DNA of 64,000 bases from Pseudopedobacter sp035496935 (lineage in GTDB: Bacteria > Bacteroidota > Bacteroidia > Sphingobacteriales > Sphingobacteriaceae): contig DATJED010000005.1 in assembly GCA_035496935.1 (NCBI GenBank), positions 24,619 to 88,618 on the forward strand, read 5' to 3'. The position numbers and the translations under genes were made by a program. This document shows positions 35,142 through 43,678 of the stretch, one piece after another; within the stretch, counting starts at the first letter, position 1; each line of letters opens with the position of its first letter. The notes under the pieces are model-generated. The model had not been told where the DNA came from. It saw only the letters and a list, made by a program, of their open reading frames with translations, and did no database searches.

Positions 35142-35999
35142 TTATCTTCTGCCGTATTTCCGTATTAGATAGTACACGATGCCAACAGCGAGCAGAATTA
35201 CCAACATGCCAATCCAACCGGCAAATAAAGAAGTTTTTACCTCCATGCGGAAAGCCGTTTGTACATTTGTATTGCTATTTGTTGCCGTAAAAGTGCAGGC
35301 ATAATCTCCTGCGATTGTTTTATCGGGTACTTTCAGATTGGCGCTTATTGTTACTGATTTTCCTGGTTCCAACTTCTCTACGTTTGAGGGCTCAAAACTG
35401 CACTCCCATCCGGTAGGCAACTGTGAAGAAAAACTTAATCCGCTGAGCAACATTGTACCGGTATTTGTTGCCGTTAACTTAATTTGCTTGGTGCTTCCTG
35501 AGGTAAGCTCTTCGTTAAGTTTACCACTTGGTGTACTGAAAGTAAGTGCATAGGAACCTTTTACCACTGCTTCTAAGTTCAAAAGCAAGGTGTCTGTACC
35601 TGATATCGCTTTTACTGGTATACGGTATTTCTGTGGAGTTGCGCTTGCGGCTGCCCCAATTTCGATGGAAATATTCTGCGTTCTGCCAGCTTCCATGCTT
35701 AATGAGGTTACCGAACTTCCATCTACTTTATAACTAATCGTCCATCCCGGATCCAACCCCGCAACTAATTCATAAACAACTGTTTTGGATGATCCATTAT
35801 GGAGTTCGGTGGAATAACGAAAAATTTCGTTTGTGGGCTGCTCCAGGTTCATCAGTTTTGCCGTAAAAGTAGATCCTCCGGCAGCTGATTTTTTAGTTTC
35901 CTGAGCGTGTAATAATGGTACAGCAAAAACAAGGTTCAACAATAATACCGCAACGCCTCGCAATATGCGTGAATAATTGAATGATAGTTCTGTTAGCAT
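35142..35999 (-). CDS. NEW3-domain exported membrane protein
   Basis: From the ATG at 35999 it has about 285 residues; a TTG at 36092 would add 31 residues before the signal peptide. A signal peptide (ILRGVAVLLLNLVFAVPLLHAQ) precedes two NEW3/Ig-like beta-sandwiches (residues about 40-150 and 155-245, with KVDGSSVTSLSMEAGRTQNISIEI and LPTGWECSFEPSNVEKLEPG). A C-terminal membrane helix (LFAGWIGMLVILLAVGIVYYLI) ends in KYGRR. It is probably an inner-membrane protein with its bulk in the periplasm. It starts the operon with the ABC ATPase and permease, suggesting it is the transporter's extracytoplasmic partner. Confidence 0.8.
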   Translation of the reverse strand: MLTELSFNYSRILRGVAVLLLNLVFAVPLLHAQETKKSAAGGSTFTAKLMNLEQPTNEIFRYSTELHNGSSKTVVYELVAGLDPGWTISYKVDGSSVTSLSMEAGRTQNISIEIGAAASATPQKYRIPVKAISGTDTLLLNLEAVVKGSYALTFSTPSGKLNEELTSGSTKQIKLTATNTGTMLLSGLSFSSQLPTGWECSFEPSNVEKLEPGKSVTISANLKVPDKTIAGDYACTFTATNSNTNVQTAFRMEVKTSLFAGWIGMLVILLAVGIVYYLIRKYGRR

Positions 36000-36098
36000 A
36001 ATCTTACAACTAAATTTTATGAAAAAATGTAAGTTTCTATCGGTTGATTTGAAAAGACAGATCAAAGAAAAAAAGGAAAAATAAATCTTCAAACAGGT

Positions 36099-36123
36099 TT
36101 AACACTTTTTAACAAAAATTAAC
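36099..36123. promoter_or_regulatory. Three TTAAC repeats phased by 10 bp
   Basis: TTAAC occurs at 36099-36103, 36109-36113 and 36119-36123, exactly one helical turn apart. On the minus strand, upstream of the NEW3/ABC operon, it reads GTTAA-N5-GTTAA-N5-GTTAA. This layout resembles direct-repeat sites of OmpR/PhoB-family response regulators. The regulator itself is not in the window. Confidence 0.4.
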
Positions 36124-36246
36124 GTTTGGTTTATTCGACTTCAGATACTTACCGAACAAAGAAAAAGCGCATTCGATATCTGGGTAAGAGTCGCACAATT
36201 TAAAGGACTTTTGGTTTCCCAGTTAATTTAAATGCCTTTGCTGTAA

Positions 36247-37113
36247 TTAAAATTGATATTTAACGCCTGTTAATTTTTCTGATAAATCCCAAAGGCGTTG
36301 CGCATCCTGCTTATTTTTTGATGCCGAATTAGAGTCTACAATTTTGGGGTCGCCTCGCCATTCGTTAAAACCGCTCGGCCCTATATATTCTCCGCCTTTT
36401 AAATGGTTTGAAAGTGCCGCATACAAAACTGGCTTGGCTCCTTTTTCTGCGGGTTGCCCTATTATCGGGCTTAACCATTTTAAAAATTTAGGTGTTGATT
36501 TGAAAAGACCTGTGTTGGAAATACCCGGATGCGCCGCTACAGAAACTGTTGAATATCCGGAAACTTTTAACCTACGTTCCAACTCATAGGCAAACATTAA
36601 ACAAGCCAGTTTACTTTGTCCGTAAGCTTCCCGTTTACTATAGCCGTTTTTAAAATTAATATCGTTAAACCTAATATCGGCCCATTTATGAGCCAAGCTG
36701 CTTAAAGTTACTACTCTGGAGTTTTCTGTGGTTTTTAATAAGGGCAAAAGATAAGCTGTTAACGCAAAATGCCCGAGGTAATTGGTAGCCAACTGATTTT
36801 CAAATCCGTCCTCGGTTTGGTGGTACGGGGTCATCATAATGCCGGCGTTGTTAATCAATAGATCCAGACGATGATAATCTTGTTTTACCAAATCTGCAAA
36901 GGCTTGTACTGACTTTTGACTGCTTAAATCGAGTTTGATAACATCAATTATGGCAGAAGGGTATTTATTGAGAATTTTCTTCTTTGCGTTAATCCCCTTT
37001 TCCACATCTCTGCAAGCCATCACGATCCTAAAACCGAGTTTGGCCAATTTTGTACTTACTTCAAACCCTAAACCGGCGTTTGCACCAGTTATAAGGGCAA
37101 CTTTCTGTACCAT
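36247..37113 (-). CDS. Short-chain dehydrogenase/reductase
   Basis: About 288 residues from the ATG at 37113 (MVQKVALITG); a TTG nine bases upstream is possible. Classical SDR motifs are TGANAGLGFEV (cofactor), NNAGIM, the active-site Ser in VVTLSSLAHKW and YGQSKLACLMFAYEL (YxxxK). The C-terminal AAHPGISNTGLFKS is like the retinol-dehydrogenase/WW-domain-oxidoreductase-like subgroup. Substrate unknown. It is followed on the same strand by the NEW3 operon but separated by about 250 bp. Confidence 0.88.
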   Translation of the reverse strand: MVQKVALITGANAGLGFEVSTKLAKLGFRIVMACRDVEKGINAKKKILNKYPSAIIDVIKLDLSSQKSVQAFADLVKQDYHRLDLLINNAGIMMTPYHQTEDGFENQLATNYLGHFALTAYLLPLLKTTENSRVVTLSSLAHKWADIRFNDINFKNGYSKREAYGQSKLACLMFAYELERRLKVSGYSTVSVAAHPGISNTGLFKSTPKFLKWLSPIIGQPAEKGAKPVLYAALSNHLKGGEYIGPSGFNEWRGDPKIVDSNSASKNKQDAQRLWDLSEKLTGVKYQF

Positions 37114-37136
37114 AACCCACAATTATTAAATAAAAA

Positions 37137-37928
37137 TCAATTAAAATCTTTATTCAATAACCGCTCCAAATCGGTAAAGCTGATGTTCATTTTCACCCTA
37201 CCCTGTTGAGCGTAAGATATTTCTCCGGTTTCTTCTGATACGATTAAAGCAGTGGCATCGCTAGATTCGGTAACGCCAATTCCAGCCCGGTGGCGCAACC
37301 CAAATTGTGGTGGTAATTGATCGTTTTCCGTTAAAGGCAAAATACAACTGGCAGATTTTATCATATTTTCTGATATGACCACGGCACCGTCATGCAAGGG
37401 ACTGTTTTTTTGGAAAATACTTTCCAGCAAGCGTTTTGATATTTTTCCGTCAATCATTTCGCCACTGTTGGCAAACGCATCCTGATCAAAATATTTCGCA
37501 AATACAATAAGCGCCCCAGTCCTGGATTTTTTCATGGTTTTACAGGCATCAATAATGGGCTTTATTTTTGCCATATTGTTTTTTTCGAGCTCCTCTTTTC
37601 TAAAAATAAATTTTAACCAAGTGCGGTTTCGTAAGGATATATTTTTTCCGATGGTTAATAAAAACCTCCGGATTTCTTGCTGAAAAACGACTATTAGTGC
37701 GATAAAACCAACGCTCACGAAACTGCCCAAAATGCCCGAAAGCAGTTTCATTTTTAAGGCTTCTGTTAAAAAATAGAGGATATAAATCAGCAAAAATCCA
37801 AGAAAAATATTTACCGCAATAGTGCCTCTAATTAAATTATAGATGTAATAAATGATAATAGCGACCAAAATCATATCTATTACATCTAAAACGGTTAGCT
37901 TCAAAAAGCTGAAATCCAAAAAATCCAT
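37137..37928 (-). CDS. cdaA: Diadenylate cyclase CdaA
   Basis: 263 residues. Three N-terminal membrane helices (about 10-95) precede a DAC domain with the catalytic DGA motif in NSPLHDGAVVISE and the RHRAG motif in FGLRHRAGIGVTESSDA. It makes the second messenger c-di-AMP from two ATP. CdaA is the membrane-bound housekeeping type. The usual partner genes glmM and ybbR/cdaR are not beside it. It lies 13 bp after folP and 24 bp before the SDR gene, probably one transcription unit. Confidence 0.94.
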   Translation of the reverse strand: MDFLDFSFLKLTVLDVIDMILVAIIIYYIYNLIRGTIAVNIFLGFLLIYILYFLTEALKMKLLSGILGSFVSVGFIALIVVFQQEIRRFLLTIGKNISLRNRTWLKFIFRKEELEKNNMAKIKPIIDACKTMKKSRTGALIVFAKYFDQDAFANSGEMIDGKISKRLLESIFQKNSPLHDGAVVISENMIKSASCILPLTENDQLPPQFGLRHRAGIGVTESSDATALIVSEETGEISYAQQGRVKMNISFTDLERLLNKDFN

Positions 37929-37941
37929 TGCAATGAAATTG

Positions 37942-38826
37942 TTATAAGTTCTCCCTTAATTTGTTAAAGATAGCGATACATTCCTTAGCTTCTTTAACAT
38001 CATGTACCCTTAAAATATTTGCTCCGTTTTGCAAAGCAACGGTATTTAAAACCGTTGTACCGTTTAAAGCGTCATCAGCCGATATTTTTAACGTTTTCCA
38101 GATCATTGATTTACGAGACAAACCAGCCAAAACAGGAAAACTCAAAATTTTAAACCGTTCCATTTGGTTGAGTAACTGGTAATTTTGATCAATGTTTTTA
38201 GCAAATCCAAAACCGGGGTCTATGATAATGTCCTTCACTCCAAAACTTTTCAGTTTGTTAACCTGCGCAGAAAGATGAAACAGTATTTCCTGCGCCATAT
38301 TTTCGTACTGGTTTAGCGTGGTCATCGTTTTAGGATCGCCCTTCGAATGCATCAAAATATATGGCACATTTAATCTACCGATGGTTTCAAACATTTTATC
38401 ATCCAGCATTCCGCCAGAAATATCGTTAATGATGTGCGCACCTTCGTTAACTGCCTTTTCGGCGATACTTGCCCTAAAAGTATCAATTGATAAAATGGCT
38501 TTTGGAAATTCTCTTTTTAGACTGCGAATTGCCGGCAATAAGCGATTAGCTTCTTCATCAGCCGAAATATCCTCCGCACCGGGGCGAGTTGAATAAGCTC
38601 CTAAATCCAAAAAATCGGCACCATCGATAAGCATTTTTTCGGCAACAGCTAACAAATCCTTATCAGACTGCATTCTGCTTCGTTGATAAAAAGAATCGGG
38701 CGTTAAATTTAAAATCCCCATCACTTTGGGTTGCGCCAAATCAACTATTTGTCCGCCGATGTTAAGTGTGCGCTTTGTTTGAAAAAATGTATCTTTATCC
38801 CTCATTTTACAGAACAAATAAGGCAT
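37942..38826 (-). CDS. folP: Dihydropteroate synthase
   Basis: 294 residues, or 287 if the second ATG at 38805 (MRDKDTFF) is used. Motifs include VMGILNLTPDSFY (pterin-diphosphate loop), DGADFLDLGAYSTRPGAEDI, ILSIDTFRASIAEKAV, INDISGG, IIDPGFGFAKN and the C-terminal RVHDVKEA. It joins 4-aminobenzoate to dihydropterin pyrophosphate in folate synthesis and is the sulfonamide target. It diverges from the DUF1599 gene and precedes cdaA. Confidence 0.95.
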   Translation of the reverse strand: MPYLFCKMRDKDTFFQTKRTLNIGGQIVDLAQPKVMGILNLTPDSFYQRSRMQSDKDLLAVAEKMLIDGADFLDLGAYSTRPGAEDISADEEANRLLPAIRSLKREFPKAILSIDTFRASIAEKAVNEGAHIINDISGGMLDDKMFETIGRLNVPYILMHSKGDPKTMTTLNQYENMAQEILFHLSAQVNKLKSFGVKDIIIDPGFGFAKNIDQNYQLLNQMERFKILSFPVLAGLSRKSMIWKTLKISADDALNGTTVLNTVALQNGANILRVHDVKEAKECIAIFNKLRENL

Positions 38827-38859
38827 AATTTCATCATTTAACCAAACATTTATAGCATT

Positions 38860-39402
38860 TTGGCAAATAATACTTCCGCAGAATTCGACGCAATAATAAA
38901 AGTATGCAGAGATCTTTTTATTAAAAAAACCAGAGATTACGGAACTGCCTGGCGTATTTTAAGACCATCGTCCATAACCGATCAAATTTTTATAAAAGCC
39001 CAAAGAATTAGAACTTTGGAAGATAAAAAAGTGAGTAAAGTTGGTGAAGATATTGTTGGCGAGTATATTGGGATTATTAATTATTGCGTAATTGCCATGA
39101 TGCAGTTAGAGTTAAGCGCTGATGCGCCTCAAGAACTAAATCCGGATGAAGTTGCAGTAAATTTTGATGCAAAGGTTAATGAAACCAAAGAATTGATGTT
39201 TGCCAAAAATCACGATTACGGCGAAGTTTGGCGAGATATGCGGGTAAGTTCTTTAACAGATTTAATTTTGATGAAGATTTTACGCGTTAAACAAATTGAA
39301 GATAATGATGGCAAGACTTTGGCTTCTGAAGGTGTAAAAGCAAACTATCAGGATATGATAAATTATTCGGTTTTTGCTTTAATTAAATTAGGAATATCAT
39401 AA
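38860..39402 (+). CDS. DUF1599 protein with internal duplication
   Basis: 180 residues made of two similar halves. Residues about 14-55 (CRDLFIKKTRDYGTAWRILR then SSITDQIFIKAQRIRTLED) correspond to residues about 107-150 (TKELMFAKNHDYGEVWRDMR then SSLTDLILMKILRVKQIED). The family is linked by name to nucleotide modification domains, but its function is unproven. The start is TTG: an in-frame stop lies 21 bp upstream and no ATG is available between. Its stop codon shares a base with the next ATG (TAATG). Confidence 0.82.
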   Translation: MANNTSAEFDAIIKVCRDLFIKKTRDYGTAWRILRPSSITDQIFIKAQRIRTLEDKKVSKVGEDIVGEYIGIINYCVIAMMQLELSADAPQELNPDEVAVNFDAKVNETKELMFAKNHDYGEVWRDMRVSSLTDLILMKILRVKQIEDNDGKTLASEGVKANYQDMINYSVFALIKLGIS

Positions 39403-40577
39403 TGACTGCTACAAAAAGTAAAAATATAGCTTTAACCACTATAAAAATATTTGTCGGGGCGCTTTTTATATTTAGCGGCTTAATAAAACTTAATGATCCG
39501 CTGGGTTTTTCGTACAAATTGGAAGAATATTTTGAAGTATTCCACCTTACTTTTCTAGTCCCTTTTGCTGTATTTTTTTCTATCACTTTATGTGCCTTAG
39601 AAGTAATATTAGGGCTGTTTCTACTAACGGGCTACTACGCAAAAAAAGTGATTTGGGGTTTGCTGTTATTGATTATATTTTTCACATTCCTGACTTTTTA
39701 CTCTGCGTTTTTTGAGGTGGTTAAAACCTGTGGCTGTTTTGGCGATGCCATACCGTTAACACCTTGGCAGTCTTTTTCAAAAGATTTGGTTTTATTGGTA
39801 ATGATTGTTTTTCTGTTCATCAACAGAGAAAAACTCGTCAATACTTCCGAAAACCGTGGCTTACGCCGAATTTGGAGTGTAATAATTATTGCACTTCCAA
39901 TTTTCTTTGGTTTATACACTTATACCTTTCTACCGATTATAGATTTTTTGCCTTACAAAGTAGGCGTAAATATTCCAGAAGCGATGAAAATCCCGGAAAA
40001 CGCCCCACAAGACGAATACGAAATTAACTATAGCCTCGAAAACAGAAAAACCGGTGAGAAAAAAGAAATGAGTGATAAAGAATATCTCGCCACTAAAATT
40101 TACGAAAATCCAGACTGGGAAATCAGGCATTCAAGCGAGCCGGTGGTGATAAAACACGGCTTCAGACCAAAGATTGAAGGGCTAAACATTTACGACTCGC
40201 AAGGCGTAAATTACACTTCCGAAATTTTTGAAAATCCTTACTATAATTTGGTTGCCGTTGCTTGGAATTTGAACAAAACCCAAGAAAAAGCTTTAGGAGA
40301 TATTAACGCACTTGCCATCAATGCGGTGCAGAATTTTAATGTACGGTCTGTACTTTTAACTTCTGCCTCTGCGCAGGATGCCTCAAAACTTTCTAAAAAA
40401 CTAACTTTGCTTACCGAGATTTTTTATGCTGATGCCGTTCCGTTAAAAAGTATGGTACGCTCTAACCCAGGATTAATGCTTTTAAAAGACGGCGTAATCG
40501 TCAATAAATGGCCGGCCTCTGCCCTACCAACCTACAACTATTTGGCAGAACACTATTTCAGTAAAATAAATGATTAA
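39402..40577 (+). CDS. BT_3928-like DoxX/MauE-type membrane protein
   Basis: 391 residues. Four membrane helices lie in residues 1-140, with the MauE/DoxX-like motif KTCGCFGDAIPLTPWQSFSKD. A fifth helix (IWSVIIIALPIFFGLYTY) leads into a ~200-residue soluble domain that looks thioredoxin-like but has no CxxC. The protein may handle redox or quinone chemistry in the envelope. It belongs to a conserved Bacteroidota block with DUF1599, a peptide-type permease and shikimate kinase. It overlaps the DUF1599 gene by one base and the permease gene by eight. Confidence 0.8.
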   Translation: MTATKSKNIALTTIKIFVGALFIFSGLIKLNDPLGFSYKLEEYFEVFHLTFLVPFAVFFSITLCALEVILGLFLLTGYYAKKVIWGLLLLIIFFTFLTFYSAFFEVVKTCGCFGDAIPLTPWQSFSKDLVLLVMIVFLFINREKLVNTSENRGLRRIWSVIIIALPIFFGLYTYTFLPIIDFLPYKVGVNIPEAMKIPENAPQDEYEINYSLENRKTGEKKEMSDKEYLATKIYENPDWEIRHSSEPVVIKHGFRPKIEGLNIYDSQGVNYTSEIFENPYYNLVAVAWNLNKTQEKALGDINALAINAVQNFNVRSVLLTSASAQDASKLSKKLTLLTEIFYADAVPLKSMVRSNPGLMLLKDGVIVNKWPASALPTYNYLAEHYFSKIND

Positions 40578-41625
40578 ATTCATCATCCAAAAACTGGCTT
40601 ATGGCTTTGCAGTTTTGCTTGGTGTGGTGGTGGTGGTTTTCTTTTTGTTCAACATTTTGCCTGCGGATCCTGCCCGGATGACGCAAGGACAACGTTCTGA
40701 CGTACAGTCTTTAGAAGCCGTCCGCAAAGAATTTGGGCTGGACAAACCAGTTCCTGTCCAGTTTTTATATTATATCAATGATTTATCGCCTTTGGCTGTT
40801 CACCCTTCAGATTCATCGGCGAAAGCCAAATATCATTATTTAAAACTTTTTAATAGCAGCAACCAAAACGCTTTGGTTTTAAAAATGCCTTATCTGCGTC
40901 GTTCGTACCAAACTAAAAGAGATGTGACCAGTATTTTGGCAGAGACTGTACCTAATACAATGATTCTCGCATTTACTGCGATGCTTTTTGCAACAATTCT
41001 CGGAATAGCGTTGGGAGTTTTGGCAGCCGTTTACAAAGACAGTTGGATAGACCAAACCGCTATTGCAAGCTCAATTTTAGGAATTTCTGCACCGTCTTTT
41101 TTTGCGGGAATCATCATCGCTTGGCTTTTCGGCTTTGTTTTGAGCGATTATACAGGTTTAAACATGTCGGGCAGTTTGTACGATTATGACCCGTTTAAAG
41201 GCGAAGTTTTAGTTTGGAAAAACTTAATCTTACCGATGCTCACTTTGGGTTTACGTCCGTTGGCGATAATTATGCAACTGACACGGAGTGCCATGCTTGA
41301 TGTTTTACGGCAAGATTATATCCGCACCGCAAAGGCGAAAGGCTTAAATGCAAAAAACATTATTCTTAAACACGCCTTGCCAAATGCGCTAAATCCAGTA
41401 GTTACAGCGGTTTCGGGCTGGTTTGCGTCTTTATTAGCAGGGTCGTTTTTTGTGGAGTACATTTTTGGCTACAACGGATTGGGCAAAGCCACTGTTGACG
41501 CTTTAGAACTAGCAGATTTACCCGTAATTATGGGTTCTATTTTGTTTATTGCATTTATATTTATCATTATCAATATTTTGGCAGATTTACTTTATGCCAG
41601 TTTAGATCCGCGGGTAAAAATTTAA
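40570..41625 (+). CDS. DppB/OppB-type ABC transporter permease
   Basis: 351 residues with six membrane helices. The first helix, FAVLLGVVVVVFFLFNILPADPARM, and the coupling loop YIRTAKAKGLNAKNIILKHALPNALNPVV (EAA motif) are typical of oligopeptide permease B subunits. The loop between helices 1 and 2 is longer than in Escherichia coli DppB. No C subunit, ATPase or binding protein is adjacent, so it is an orphan here; partners must be elsewhere. It starts inside the preceding gene and aroK follows after 12 bp. Confidence 0.88.
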   Translation: MIKFIIQKLAYGFAVLLGVVVVVFFLFNILPADPARMTQGQRSDVQSLEAVRKEFGLDKPVPVQFLYYINDLSPLAVHPSDSSAKAKYHYLKLFNSSNQNALVLKMPYLRRSYQTKRDVTSILAETVPNTMILAFTAMLFATILGIALGVLAAVYKDSWIDQTAIASSILGISAPSFFAGIIIAWLFGFVLSDYTGLNMSGSLYDYDPFKGEVLVWKNLILPMLTLGLRPLAIIMQLTRSAMLDVLRQDYIRTAKAKGLNAKNIILKHALPNALNPVVTAVSGWFASLLAGSFFVEYIFGYNGLGKATVDALELADLPVIMGSILFIAFIFIIINILADLLYASLDPRVKI

Positions 41626-41637
41626 GATCATCAAATC

Positions 41638-42183
41638 ATGGCAGAAAATTCAACGCAAAACATCCCATCCAAAAAAATATTTTTAATCGGTTTTATGGGC
41701 TGCGGCAAAAGCAAATTGGGTAAAGCTTTAGCCAACAAATTAGAGCGTCCTTTTTTAGATTTGGATGATTTGGTAGAAGCAAAAAACCAAATGAGCATTC
41801 CCGAACTTTTTACCGCTTTTGGCGAGCAAGGTTTTAGGGAAAGAGAAAAACAAACTTTGCAGGAAGCTGCAATTGCAAATGACGCAATTATTGCAACTGG
41901 CGGCGGTGCGCCTTGCTTTTTCGACAATATGGAATGGATGAATAAAAACGGCACCACTGTTTTTATTGATACACCTGTAAAAGTTTTGGCCGATAGATTA
42001 ATTAACGCCCGGGTTGAACGCCCGCTCGTTAAAGGAAAATCTTACGAAGAACTAATTGCTTTTATTGAAGCGAAATTGGAAGAAAGGCTTCCGTTTTATA
42101 CCCAAGCACAAATAATCTTAAAAGGAGTTGATTTAAGTGCTGATGATTTGATTGAAGCTCTAGGAAATAGTGGCAAGTCATAA
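41638..42183 (+). CDS. aroK: Shikimate kinase
   Basis: 181 residues. P-loop GFMGCGKSKLGKAL, DLDDLVEAK (Asp for Mg and shikimate), GEQGFREREKQTL (shikimate-binding Arg) and ATGGGAPC are all present, along with the lid segment RVERPLVKG. It phosphorylates shikimate at O3 in aromatic amino acid synthesis. It is the last gene of the DUF1599 cluster, although it has no evident functional tie to the permease. Confidence 0.95.
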   Translation: MAENSTQNIPSKKIFLIGFMGCGKSKLGKALANKLERPFLDLDDLVEAKNQMSIPELFTAFGEQGFREREKQTLQEAAIANDAIIATGGGAPCFFDNMEWMNKNGTTVFIDTPVKVLADRLINARVERPLVKGKSYEELIAFIEAKLEERLPFYTQAQIILKGVDLSADDLIEALGNSGKS

Positions 42184-42223
42184 ATAGAATCCTATTAAAA
42201 ACAATATATTAAGATCAAAAACC

Positions 42224-43144
42224 ATGATGAAAAAAATATTAGTGACCGGCAGTAACGGGCTGTTAGGTCAAAAACTAACCGAAAGAATTTTAGCGAAAAA
42301 TGATTTTGAGTTAGTGGCGACAGGAAAAGGGAAAAATCGCTTTCCTATAAAAGATGGCTATACCTACGAGGAGATGGACATTTTAAACGCTGACAGTATT
42401 GACAATGTTATTGGAAAATTTTTGCCAGATGTGGTCATCAACACCGCCGCAATGACCAACGTTGATACCTGCGAAACAGAAAAAGAAACTTGTTGGGCGT
42501 TAAACGTTACAGCGGTTGAGCATCTGATAAAATCCTGCAAAAAACATAGTGCGCATTTGATTCATCTTTCTACAGATTTTATTTTTGATGGTTTGGCTGG
42601 TCCTTATAAAGAAGATGCAACACCTTCGCCGGTTTCTTTTTATGGAGAATCTAAACTGGCGGCAGAACTTTTACTGCAGAAATCGGACATTAAATGGACC
42701 ATTCTGCGTACCATAATTGTTTATGGGATTGTGAGCGATATGAGCCGGAGCAATATTGTACTTTGGGCAAAAGGCGCCTTGGAGAAAGGCAATCCGATAA
42801 ACGTAGTTAACGACCAGTGGCGGATGCCAACACTTGCCGAAGACTTGGCAGATATTTGCTTATTAGCGGCAGAAAAAGAAGCTCAAGGAATTTTTAATGC
42901 TTCCGGAAAAGATATGATGAGCATTATTGAACTAGTACAAGAAGTTGCTGATTATTATCAATTAGATAAAAGTTTGATCAAACCAATCAGCTCCGCATCT
43001 TTAAAACAGGCCGCAAAACGCCCGGTAAAAACAGGTTTTATATTGGATAAATCCATAAAAGAATTAGGCTACCAACCACACTCATTTAAAGAAGGAATAG
43101 CCATAATGGAAAAGCAATGGAATTTACTTAGGTCTGACGCTTAA
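42224..43144 (+). CDS. RmlD-like NAD(P)-dependent sugar-nucleotide reductase
   Basis: 306 residues of the extended SDR type. The cofactor motif is ILVTGSNGLLGQKLTERIL; INTAAMTNVDTCE and the catalytic YGESKLAAELLL (YxxxK) follow, then WRMPTLAEDLADIC. These match dTDP-4-dehydrorhamnose reductase (RmlD) family proteins. No rmlABC genes are nearby, so the true substrate may differ. The gene lies 40 bp after aroK. Confidence 0.82.
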   Translation: MMKKILVTGSNGLLGQKLTERILAKNDFELVATGKGKNRFPIKDGYTYEEMDILNADSIDNVIGKFLPDVVINTAAMTNVDTCETEKETCWALNVTAVEHLIKSCKKHSAHLIHLSTDFIFDGLAGPYKEDATPSPVSFYGESKLAAELLLQKSDIKWTILRTIIVYGIVSDMSRSNIVLWAKGALEKGNPINVVNDQWRMPTLAEDLADICLLAAEKEAQGIFNASGKDMMSIIELVQEVADYYQLDKSLIKPISSASLKQAAKRPVKTGFILDKSIKELGYQPHSFKEGIAIMEKQWNLLRSDA

Positions 43145-43160
43145 AAGCTTTTCGTTAAAA

Positions 43161-43168
43161 TACATTTG
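43161..43168 (+). promoter_or_regulatory. Candidate -7 element of the peroxiredoxin gene
   Basis: TACATTTG is an exact TAnnTTTG match, about 32 bp before the ATG. The -33 position has TTTTCG in place of TTG. Confidence 0.35.
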
Positions 43169-43198
43169 CTATATTCATAAAAATTAAAATTTAAGAAA

Positions 43199-43660
43199 AT
43201 GTCATTAAAAATTGGAGATCAAGCACCGGACTTTATCTTAGTAAGTTCAGATTTAAAAGAAGTAAGTTTAAAAGATTTTGCAGGCAAAAAAGTAATTACC
43301 CACTTTTTTCCTTTAGCATTTACAGGCGTTTGTACCACACAGCTTTGCACCATGCGAGATAATTTTGGCTTTTACGAAGGCTTGGGAGCGCAAGTATTAG
43401 GTATTTCTATCGATTCGCCTTTTACTTTAGCAAAATTTAAAGAAGAAAATAGTTATCAATTTCCCTTATTATCAGACTTCAACAAAGAAGTATCACAGGC
43501 TTACGGTGCTTTTTATGATGAATTTGTATTCAACTTAAAAGGCGTTGCTAAAAGAGCGGCTTTTGTAATCGATGAAAATCAAAAAATAATTTATGCCGAA
43601 GTACTAGAAAATGCCGGCGATCTTCCTAACTTCAAGGCAATTGACGATATTGTAAAATAA
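43199..43660 (+). CDS. Peroxiredoxin (AhpC/TSA family, AhpE/BCP-like)
   Basis: 153 residues. The peroxidatic Cys is in FPLAFTGVCTTQLCTMRD (PxxxTxxC motif), with a second Cys five residues later that could act as resolving cysteine. The arginine of the active site lies in KGVAKRAAFVIDEN. The start is the ATG at 43199-43201. It reduces hydrogen peroxide and organic peroxides in the cytoplasm. It stands 18 bp before floA and may be co-transcribed with it. Confidence 0.93.
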   Translation: MSLKIGDQAPDFILVSSDLKEVSLKDFAGKKVITHFFPLAFTGVCTTQLCTMRDNFGFYEGLGAQVLGISIDSPFTLAKFKEENSYQFPLLSDFNKEVSQAYGAFYDEFVFNLKGVAKRAAFVIDENQKIIYAEVLENAGDLPNFKAIDDIVK

Positions 43661-43678
43661 ACCTAAACAAAATCAATA

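Noticed and set aside
34102..35217. Long form of the ABC ATPase with 33 extra N-terminal residues
   Set aside because: The extension (MDWHVGNSARCW...) lacks family resemblance and would overlap the NEW3 gene; MMDSIIHLERLSKNYG is a normal ABC start.
36000..36092. Upstream TTG start for the NEW3 protein
   Set aside because: It would place 31 residues before the signal peptide; the ATG at 35999 gives a normal exported protein.
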